This document shows, piece after piece, positions 24,038 to 31,450 of a stretch of DNA of 64,000 nucleotides. Both the position numbers and the translations under genes were made by a program. Position 1 is the stretch's first letter. Each line of letters opens with the position of its first letter. A model generated the notes under the pieces. It was not told the DNA's origin. It worked only from the letters and a program-made list of their open reading frames with translations, and ran no database searches. The stretch lies in contig NZ_LMQW01000004.1 of assembly GCF_001425485.1 (NCBI RefSeq), forward strand, positions 62,001 through 126,000. The letters are read 5' to 3'. This stretch comes from Aureimonas sp. Leaf427. GTDB taxonomy: Bacteria > Pseudomonadota > Alphaproteobacteria > Rhizobiales > Rhizobiaceae.

Positions 24038-27000
24038 ATGCCGCCCGTCTCCTCCTCCACCTTCCAGGCCGACCGGCGCGCCGGGCTCGACGACCGGCGG
24101 CGCGGGGCTCGCGGCGAGGCACTCCTGCGCTTTCGCGCGGCGGCCGAGGCCCATCCCGGCGACCGCTGGAACCGCAACGACATCGCCCTGGAGCTTCAGG
24201 CTCTGGACCGCCTCGACGAGGCGCAAGCCGAGGCCGAGACCCTCGCCGCCGAGGCGCCGGACTTCGCGCCGGCCCATCGCACGCTCGGCCTGATCGCCCG
24301 TGCCAAAGGCGAGACCGAGGCCGCTCTCGGCCATTTCGAACGGGCCGCCGCCTGCGACCCGCGCGACCTCTGGAACCGGCACGACGCCGCCGTGTCGCTT
24401 CGAACGCTCGGGCGAACGGAAGCCGCCGCAAGCGCCTTCCTCGCCGTCGCCGAAGGCACGCCTCTCGCCCACACGCTGCGGGCGCTCGGCGAGATCGCGC
24501 GCGAGGCCGGGCGGCACGACGAGGCGCTCGGCCTCCTCCAGACGGCGGCGCGGCTCGCCCTCGGCGATCCCTGGTTCCAGCTCGACCTCGCCACCGCCTT
24601 CGAACGCCTCGGCCGGCACGGCGAGGCCGAGACCGTCCACGCGCGTCTGCGCGACGCCCACCCGGGCTTCCTGCCCGCCTATCGGCGCGCCGCAGAGAAC
24701 GCGGCCCGACGCGGCGATCCCGCTGCCGCCTGCGGCCATCTCGAAGCCGCGCTCGCTCTGGCGCCCGGCGATCTCGGCCTGAAGACGAGCCTTGCCGAGA
24801 CGCTTCTGAAGCTCGGCCGGCTCGACGAGGCGGAGACGCGCTTCGTCGAGACGCTGATGCAGGCGCCCGGCGAGAGCGCCGCCTATCTCGGCCTTGCCCG
24901 CGCCGCCCGGCTTCGCGGCCTCCCCGATCTTGCGGCGGCGCATTTGAAGGCCGCGGAGGCCGTCGTCTCGTCGGACCCGCTGGCTCGGCTCTCCCTCTCC
25001 GCCGAATGGCTCGCCCTCGGCGAGCCCGCCCGCGCGCGCAGCCTCTATTCACGCCTCGACGCCGCGCCGGCAGCAAGCCTTCCCCACGTCGCCGAACTCA
25101 CGACGCTCGTCCGACGCGCGGAAGGCCCCGCCGCCGCCCGCCGCCTCGTCGAGCGCGCCCTCGCGCTGCAACCCGACCACCCCCGCGCCCTGCTTCTCCT
25201 CGCCGACGACCATCGCGACCGCGGCCTCCTTTCGGAAGCGGACGCGCTCTACGACCGCGCGCTCGCGGCCAAGCCGGATCTCTACTGGGCCTTCGTCGGC
25301 AAGGCCGCCGTCGCCCGGGGCCTCGGCCGGCCCGGCGAGGCGACCCGCCATCTGGAGGCCGCCGAGGCGATCGACCCCGTCGAGGGTTTCGCCCGGATCG
25401 AGCGCGCCGCCGATCTTCGCAGTGCCGGACGCTTCGACGAAGCGCTGGCCCTCCTCGCCGCCCTTCCCCCCGGCTCGCCGCGACGCGCGCAGGCCGCCCT
25501 CGCGCGGGCGCAGATCGCGAGGGCCCAAGGCGATTGGAACGAGGCCTCGCGCCTCTTCGAAGCCGCCGCCCGAGCCTTTCCGGCCGAGACCGACGCGCTC
25601 GTCGAAGCCGCCGAGGATGCCTTTCGCAGCGGAGAGGACGCGCGCGCCAAAGCGCTTCTGGCGGAAGCTGCCGCAGCCGGCCCCGACCGGCCCGCGCGGC
25701 TCGAAGCCGAGGCCCGCCGCGCCCTCATCCGCGACGAGCCGGAGGCCGCGCTCGCGCTCTACCGAAGGTCGGAGGCAAGCGATCCGACGCGCCTCTTTCC
25801 CGCGCTCGCGAGCGCCCGCCTGGAGATCACGCTCGGCCGGACCGAAGAGGGCCTCGCCGCCTTCGACCGCGCCGCGGAACGCTTCGGCGGCCGGCCGGAG
25901 ATCGTGCTCGCCAAGATCGAGATGCAGCGCCAGCGCGGGCTCGGCGAAATGGCCGACGCGCTTCTCTCCAAGGGACGGCGCGTCTTCCCCCATCATGCCG
26001 GCCTTCGCCTCGCCGACATCCACGCCCTCATCGAGGCCGGCCGCCACGACGAGGCCGAAGCCGCGCTGGACGCCCTTCCCACAACCACTCTGGCTGAAAC
26101 CGGCCGCGTCGCCTTCGCCCGCTCGCTATCCCATGCCGCGCGCTTCGATCTTCCCGCCGCCATCCGCGAAGGCGAGACGGCCGCGCACCAGCTTCCGGGC
26201 GACGGCTGGGTGCTGAACCGGCTGATCCACGCGGCGCTCCTCCATCTCGATCTCGACCGCGCCGGCCGGTGCCTCGCCGATCTCGCGCGGCTGGAAGCGA
26301 GCGCGAACCGCCTGCGCGGCAAGTCCGCCAACCCGTCGCAGAGCCATTACGGACAGATCTTCGACGAGTTCCGGCTGGACGCGGACGCACTGGCCCAGCT
26401 CCAGGCGGCTCGCGATCTGCCCGACGCCGAAGCTCTGACGCGCGCGGCCGAGATCGTGCGCGAGCATCCCGGCAGCACCGCCGCCGCCATCCGGTTCTTC
26501 ATCGCGCAGCGCCGCGCCGGCCGTCTCGACGCAGCCCCGGATGCGGTCAGCGCCGAAACGGCGATCCCGGCCTCGATCCATCAATATTGGAACGACCCGG
26601 AGCCGCCGCGCGATCTCGAACCCCTGATCGACAGCTGGCGCACGGCGCATCCGGGCTTTGCGCACCGGCTCTGGGACGACACGTCGGCGCGGGCCTTTCT
26701 CGAAAGCCTGCCCGATCGAAACATCCTTCTCGCCTATGACCGCGCGGTGGAGCCCGCGATGAAAGCGGATCTCTTCCGCCTTGCGCTGCTCGCGCGCCAC
26801 GGCGGCCTCTATGCCGATGCCGACGACCGCTGCCGCCGGAGCCTCGCGCCGCTCCTCTGCGCCGGCTATGGGCTCGTCCTCTATCAGGAGGATCTCGGCT
26901 CGCTCGGCAACAATCTCATCGCCACCCGGCCGGGCCATCCGATCATCGAGCGCGCGCGCGATGGGGCGGTGGAGGCCGTTCTGCGCGGCGATGGCGACAT

Positions 27001-27214
27001 TCTCTGGCTCTCGACCGGCCCCGGCCTTCTCACCCGCGCCGCCGCCGCCGTCCTCGCCGAGACGCCGGCGATGCTCGACGAGACGCTGATCCTCGACCGC
27101 CCGGCGCTCCTGGCGCATGTCGCGATCCACTGCCTCGCCGCCTACAAGGTGACGGAGCGCCATTGGAGCCGCACCGCCTTCGGCCGCGCGAGGCCGGCGG
27201 CAAAAAGCGCCTGA
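24038..27214 (+). CDS. TPR-repeat protein with C-terminal GT32-type glycosyltransferase domain
   Basis: A 1058-residue fusion. Residues ~15-830 are many tandem tetratricopeptide-like helix pairs (A-x-A-L-x-x-A-x-x-x-x-P spacing, many G-R-x-x-E-A turns). The last ~200 residues form a glycosyltransferase of the DXD sugar-binding (GT32, OCH1/capsule-like) type: IPASIHQYWNDPEPP, MKADLFRLALLARHGGLYAD and the DXD in YADADD (about residues 925-930). TPR arrays commonly present acceptor proteins to enzymes, as in O-GlcNAc transferase, so a protein glycosyltransferase acting on the RTX protein encoded just upstream is an attractive inference. No signal peptide, so cytoplasmic. Its stop codon is three bases from that of the convergent Hint gene. 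Confidence 0.82.
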   Translation: MPPVSSSTFQADRRAGLDDRRRGARGEALLRFRAAAEAHPGDRWNRNDIALELQALDRLDEAQAEAETLAAEAPDFAPAHRTLGLIARAKGETEAALGHFERAAACDPRDLWNRHDAAVSLRTLGRTEAAASAFLAVAEGTPLAHTLRALGEIAREAGRHDEALGLLQTAARLALGDPWFQLDLATAFERLGRHGEAETVHARLRDAHPGFLPAYRRAAENAARRGDPAAACGHLEAALALAPGDLGLKTSLAETLLKLGRLDEAETRFVETLMQAPGESAAYLGLARAARLRGLPDLAAAHLKAAEAVVSSDPLARLSLSAEWLALGEPARARSLYSRLDAAPAASLPHVAELTTLVRRAEGPAAARRLVERALALQPDHPRALLLLADDHRDRGLLSEADALYDRALAAKPDLYWAFVGKAAVARGLGRPGEATRHLEAAEAIDPVEGFARIERAADLRSAGRFDEALALLAALPPGSPRRAQAALARAQIARAQGDWNEASRLFEAAARAFPAETDALVEAAEDAFRSGEDARAKALLAEAAAAGPDRPARLEAEARRALIRDEPEAALALYRRSEASDPTRLFPALASARLEITLGRTEEGLAAFDRAAERFGGRPEIVLAKIEMQRQRGLGEMADALLSKGRRVFPHHAGLRLADIHALIEAGRHDEAEAALDALPTTTLAETGRVAFARSLSHAARFDLPAAIREGETAAHQLPGDGWVLNRLIHAALLHLDLDRAGRCLADLARLEASANRLRGKSANPSQSHYGQIFDEFRLDADALAQLQAARDLPDAEALTRAAEIVREHPGSTAAAIRFFIAQRRAGRLDAAPDAVSAETAIPASIHQYWNDPEPPRDLEPLIDSWRTAHPGFAHRLWDDTSARAFLESLPDRNILLAYDRAVEPAMKADLFRLALLARHGGLYADADDRCRRSLAPLLCAGYGLVLYQEDLGSLGNNLIATRPGHPIIERARDGAVEAVLRGDGDILWLSTGPGLLTRAAAAVLAETPAMLDETLILDRPALLAHVAIHCLAAYKVTERHWSRTAFGRARPAAKSA

Positions 27215-27217
27215 CTG

Positions 27218-28762
27218 TCAGGCCGCGAGCGCGGGCCCGAGGCCGAGGGCCGCCGCCTGCGCCAGGAGCCGGCTGCGGATGCGCTGCGGCACCTGGCGGG
27301 CTGATTTGGCGCGCGGCCAGTCGAGCTCCGCCGCCGGCGCGCTTCCCTCGGGCAGCGCGGCGCGCTCCTCCCAATTGTCGAAGGCGAGGCGCTCGGGATT
27401 GTCGACGAAGCTCTCGGCCGGCGCGCCCTCCGCCAGGATCAGCGCATGCTCGGCCAGCTCGACATGGTGGTAGACGAGGACCTCCGGCACCTCGGTCTCC
27501 CGCGTGATCGAAAGCCCGTTTACCAGCGCGCTCGCATGGGCGAGGATGCCGTCCACGAAGAGCGCGTGGTCGGGCGAGACGAAGAGGTCGCGCGCCGGCA
27601 CACCGTCGCCGAGCGCGCCGGCCCGGATGCGGATCGGATAGGCGCGCAGCGGATCGGCGAAGCGCGCGGAGAGCGTCTGCCGCCCGAGCCAGCGCACGGC
27701 AAGGCCCCGCCCATCCGCCAGCGTCACGAGATCGCCCGCCGCGAGCCGCTCCACGGGCACGGGACCGCCCGGCGTCGCGATCAGCGTGCCCGGCCGGAAG
27801 CAGACCGGCGCGGTCGGGGAGAAGCGCGTGGTGAGCGTGCCCCCGACCGACGACGTCGTCGTCCCGCCGACGCTGCCGCCCGCGCCTCCACCGAGCCCTA
27901 GAGGCGAGGAACCGGTGGAAGCGGTCGAGCCCGTCGACAGGCCGGAGGAGGTGGCGGAAGACGTGGACGCGCCGACATGCCCCGCCTCGGAGCCCGATGC
28001 CGCGGAGGTTCCGGCCGCGGCAGGCGTTCCGGCCGAGTTGGCGTTCGCGGCATCGGCGGCATTGCTGCTGCCGTTCGATGCGCCGCCGCCGCTCGTGCTC
28101 TGGCTTCCGCCGCCATCCGAGGCGCCCGCCTCGCCGCCGCCTTCACCCGAGCCTTCGCCCGAACCCGAGCCGCTCTCGCCGCCGCCGCCACTGCCGGATG
28201 CCGCCTCGCCGCCGCCTGCGGCGGCCGCCGCGGCCGTGCCGCCCTCGCCGGGCGCGCCGCCCCCGGCGCCACCCTCGCGCCCGCCGCCGCCGGACGATCC
28301 GCCGTCGCGCGCCGCCGTGGAGCCTGTCGAAGCGCCGCCGATGCCGCCGCCGCCGGTGCCCCCGGCCGAGCCGCCCGCAGCACCCGCGGAACCGCCCTGT
28401 GCGACGGAGCCTCCCGTGCCCGGACCGCGGGATACGGCGGCGGCCGAAGCGCCGCCGGCGGGGGCGGCCGAAGAACCGGCCTCGGACGCGCCGCCTTCGC
28501 TGGCCGCCTCGCTGGATGCCGCAGCCTCGCTCGCCGCACCCTCGGAGCCCCCGCCGTCGCCCTTCGAAGTGCCGGCGGCGCTGGCGGAGGAGGCGGTCGC
28601 GCTCATCGTCGTGGCGGAGGTCATGCCGCCCGCCATCATCGCGTTGGCGGCCCCCGCGCTCGCGCTGGCGCCGCCGTTGCCGCCGCCACTGCCGCCGCCG
28701 CGATCCTTGGACTCCGAGCCTTCCGAAGTCTCGTCGCCGGAAAGGTCCTCGTCCTCGTTCAT
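27218..28762 (-). CDS. Gly/Ser/Ala-rich protein with C-terminal Hint domain
   Basis: 514 residues. Residues 1-320 are extremely low in complexity, almost all Gly, Ala, Ser, Thr with short charged patches, and no signal peptide. Residues 321-480 are a Hint (hedgehog/intein, Hint_2 type) module: CFRPGTLIATPGGPVPVERL, GDLVTLADG, VRWLGRQTL, VSPDHALFVDG and VYHHVELAEHALILAEG. The block starts with the Cys needed for an N-S acyl shift and keeps the block-B-like His, so self-cleavage or covalent attachment is possible. Hint_2 domains are frequent in large secreted proteins of Alphaproteobacteria, including type I substrates. An AAGG ribosome site precedes the ATG at 28762. What the low-complexity part does is unknown. 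Confidence 0.75.
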   Translation of the reverse strand: MNEDEDLSGDETSEGSESKDRGGGSGGGNGGASASAGAANAMMAGGMTSATTMSATASSASAAGTSKGDGGGSEGAASEAAASSEAASEGGASEAGSSAAPAGGASAAAVSRGPGTGGSVAQGGSAGAAGGSAGGTGGGGIGGASTGSTAARDGGSSGGGGREGGAGGGAPGEGGTAAAAAAGGGEAASGSGGGGESGSGSGEGSGEGGGEAGASDGGGSQSTSGGGASNGSSNAADAANANSAGTPAAAGTSAASGSEAGHVGASTSSATSSGLSTGSTASTGSSPLGLGGGAGGSVGGTTTSSVGGTLTTRFSPTAPVCFRPGTLIATPGGPVPVERLAAGDLVTLADGRGLAVRWLGRQTLSARFADPLRAYPIRIRAGALGDGVPARDLFVSPDHALFVDGILAHASALVNGLSITRETEVPEVLVYHHVELAEHALILAEGAPAESFVDNPERLAFDNWEERAALPEGSAPAAELDWPRAKSARQVPQRIRSRLLAQAAALGLGPALAA

Positions 28763-28942
28763 CGCGCCGGCCTTGCCTGGAGGGTTGTCGCCTTGGAACC
28801 TTCAACCTCTCACGGCGACGCGAGGGAAGCGTTAAGCGGATGCTTCGCATTGCAGGCAATGATGCCGACGCGACCTCCAGTCCGGCGAAAGGCCGGTCGG
28901 CCACAGTGCCGGCCTCCGACCGATCCCGATCTTTGCGAGACC

Positions 28943-31450
28943 ATGGACCCCACGACGGCAGGTCAGACGCTTCGACTCGACGATCGGGAGGCCCATGCCG
29001 GGAGCCTGACGCTCGCCGCGACGCGCCTGTTGCGCGCCGGGCAACCGCGCAAGGCCTTCGAGCTGGCCGACCGGCGCTGCCGCATGGACGCGCCCCCCGG
29101 ACCGGCCGATCGCGCGATCCGGGCGCTCGCCGGCCGTCTCGCCGGCTGGCCCTTCTGGCAGGAGGATCTCGACGCCGCCCTCCGCGCCGACCCGCTCGAT
29201 CCGACCGTCAACGCCACGCTCCTGCGCCTCGGCTCGCCCGCCGCGCGCCGCGAGGCCGCCCTTCGCCTGGTCGCCACGCCGGACGCCTCCGCCCATGCGC
29301 TGGAGGACGCGCTCGCCCATCTCTTCGAGGCCGGCGAGCGGGCGGCGCTTCGGCTCGACCTCGTCGACGACCGCCTCTCCGGCTGGATCGCCTGGACCGG
29401 GGCCGGGGCAAGCGTGCTCGAACTCGAAGGCCCCGGCGAGCCCCATCGCCTCGCGCTGACGCCGAGTGCTGCGGCGCTCCCTTTTCTGCCGCCGGGTTCG
29501 CAAGCCGCGCTGATCGAGACGCGCCTTCCCTTCGAGCGCGTGCGCCGCGCGGTTCTTCGCATCGACGGCGCACTCGTGGCGGAAACACCGCTCGTCGGCC
29601 GCAGCCGGCGGGGCGACGGCCCGCTGAAGGGCACGGCGCCTCAGACGGTGCCGCCGCGCGCGCCGCTCCTCGTGCTCGTCCCCGTCTACGAGGATTTCGA
29701 GGCCTCGGCCGCCTGTATCGAGGCCGCGATCGCCGAGACGGGCGGGCGCCCCGCGACGCGCCTTCTCGTCGTCGACGACGCCTCGCCCAATCCAGAGCTG
29801 GCCCGCCATCTTCGCGCCCTCGCGGAGCAAGGCCGGATCGAGCTGAAGCGCAACGAGATCAATCTCGGCTTCACCGGCGCCGTCCGCCGGGGGCTCGCCG
29901 AGGCGGGACAGTCCGACGTCCTCCTTCTCAACGCCGACGCGATCCTGCCCTCGGGCGCGCTCGATCGCCTCTCGGCCGCCGCCTATGGCGCGCCCGACAT
30001 CGGAACGGTGACGCCACTTTCCAACAACGGCGAATATACGAGCTTTCCCCGCCCCGGCCTCGCCAACCCCGCTCTGCCGCCGGAGGAAGCCGCCCGCATC
30101 GACGCCGTTGCCGGGCGCCTCGACCCGTTCCCGGTCGATCTCCCGACGGGCACCGGCTTCTGCCTCTACCTGCGCCACGACGCGCGCGCGGCGGTCGGCG
30201 AGATGCCCTCGATCTACGGACGCGGCTATTTCGAGGACATGGAGTTCTGCCTGCGCGCCCGGGAGGCGGGCTTCAGGAGCGTCTGCGCCCCCTCGCTCTA
30301 CGTCACCCATCACGGCTCGCTCTCCTTCGGCACGGAAAAGGCCGCGCTCGTCTCGAAGAACCTGCGCATCCTGCGCCAGCGCTTTCCCGCCACCCGCGCC
30401 GACTGCGCAGCCTATGTCGAGGCCGATCCCCTGCGGGCCGCCCGCGCCGCCATCGAGGCGGAGCTCGGCTTCGGTCCGTCGCTGCCGCTCCTCGTCGCGC
30501 GCGAGGGCGGCGCGCTCCTGCCGGTCCGCCTCGCCGATCACAGCGCCGGCGCGCTGCAGCTCCTCTGGTCCAGCGCAAGCGGCAGGCCCTCCGCCCGCCT
30601 TCTCGGCCCCGGCGGCACCGCGCCCCAGTCGCTGCGCTTCGGGCTCGACGAAGACGGCGCCGCCCGCCTCGGCGCCTATCTCGCCGCAGTTTCGATCGAG
30701 CGCATCGAGCTTCTCGGCGCAGATCCCCTTCCCCCCGGCCTTCTCGCCGCCCTCGGCTCCACCACTGCCGCGATCGACCTCGTCTTCGGCGACATCCCCC
30801 TCGGCGCGCACTCGCCCGAGGGCGCGCTCCTTGCGCCCTTCGCCGTCGCACAGACACGCCTCGCGCCGCGCCTGCGCCATGCGATCGCCGCCGAGACGCA
30901 GAGCTTCACCCTCCTGACGGAGGCCCCCGACCTGCCGGCGGGCATGAGCGTGGTCGACGCCCGTCCTGCGCCTGAGCCGGAGCCGGCAAGGCCTCGCAGC
31001 CGCCCGGCCGACGCCCCCGCCTCGCTCGGCCTTCTCTGCCCGCAGCCGATGCCGGGCGCCGACGCCTTCGCGCGAGCCCTCTCCGGCCTGCTCCATGTGA
31101 GGGCGCCGCTCGCGCGCATCGTCCTGCTCGGCCGGGCGATGGACGATCTGGGACTCATCGCGCGCGGCAATATCGCCGTGACCGGCGCCTTCGCCCCTCA
31201 TGAGGCGGCCGATCTCCTCCGCCTTCTCGGCATCGACGCGCTCGTCCTTCCGCCGGCCTCGCCCTTTCTGGCAGAGGCCGAGCGGATGGCGTCGGCTCAC
31301 GCTTTGCCGCTCGCCGCCGCTGACTGGACCTTCGGGCAGCTCCTGCCCGCCCCCTCCTCCCTCCTTCTGGATAGATCCGACCGTGACGCAGGAAACGCCC
31401 TCGCGACCGCCGATTGGTTCGCTCATCGCCTCCAAGCGGCGGCGGCGTGA
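28943..31450 (+). CDS. Large GT2-family glycosyltransferase
   Basis: 835 residues. A helical N-terminal part (residues 10-130, TPR-like) is followed by a beta-rich stretch with LSGWIAWTGAGASVLELEGP (about 135-210), reminiscent of the GW module. The GT2 (GT-A) domain begins about residue 240 with LLVLVPVYEDFEASAACIEA, VVDDASPNPELARHL, LKRNEINLGFTGAVRRGL and LLLNADAILPSGALDRL; GYFEDMEFCLRAREAGF is the acceptor-site ED motif. The remaining ~390 residues are unfamiliar, possibly a degenerate second transferase. ATG at 28943 opens the conserved part, though an in-frame ATG at 28859 exists. Rhamnosyl- and galactofuranosyl-type chain extension is typical of such enzymes; specificity unknown. Confidence 0.83.
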   Translation: MDPTTAGQTLRLDDREAHAGSLTLAATRLLRAGQPRKAFELADRRCRMDAPPGPADRAIRALAGRLAGWPFWQEDLDAALRADPLDPTVNATLLRLGSPAARREAALRLVATPDASAHALEDALAHLFEAGERAALRLDLVDDRLSGWIAWTGAGASVLELEGPGEPHRLALTPSAAALPFLPPGSQAALIETRLPFERVRRAVLRIDGALVAETPLVGRSRRGDGPLKGTAPQTVPPRAPLLVLVPVYEDFEASAACIEAAIAETGGRPATRLLVVDDASPNPELARHLRALAEQGRIELKRNEINLGFTGAVRRGLAEAGQSDVLLLNADAILPSGALDRLSAAAYGAPDIGTVTPLSNNGEYTSFPRPGLANPALPPEEAARIDAVAGRLDPFPVDLPTGTGFCLYLRHDARAAVGEMPSIYGRGYFEDMEFCLRAREAGFRSVCAPSLYVTHHGSLSFGTEKAALVSKNLRILRQRFPATRADCAAYVEADPLRAARAAIEAELGFGPSLPLLVAREGGALLPVRLADHSAGALQLLWSSASGRPSARLLGPGGTAPQSLRFGLDEDGAARLGAYLAAVSIERIELLGADPLPPGLLAALGSTTAAIDLVFGDIPLGAHSPEGALLAPFAVAQTRLAPRLRHAIAAETQSFTLLTEAPDLPAGMSVVDARPAPEPEPARPRSRPADAPASLGLLCPQPMPGADAFARALSGLLHVRAPLARIVLLGRAMDDLGLIARGNIAVTGAFAPHEAADLLRLLGIDALVLPPASPFLAEAERMASAHALPLAAADWTFGQLLPAPSSLLLDRSDRDAGNALATADWFAHRLQAAAA

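Noticed and set aside
21860-24943. A 1027-codon minus-strand frame across the ChW, RTX and TPR genes
   Set aside because: It spans three real plus-strand genes and their gaps. Long antisense frames are expected at this GC content, and the real genes show repeats and catalytic motifs.
27209-27223. GCCTGAC-T-GTCAGGC palindrome over the stop codons of convergent genes as a terminator
   Set aside because: Seven-base arms with a one-base centre and no T tract; too weak to call beyond coincidence of stop-codon context.
27786-28835. Proline-rich plus-strand frame opposite the Hint protein
   Set aside because: It is the mirror of the Gly/Ala/Ser codons of the minus-strand gene; no domain or ribosome site. 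The minus frame ends in a real Hint domain.
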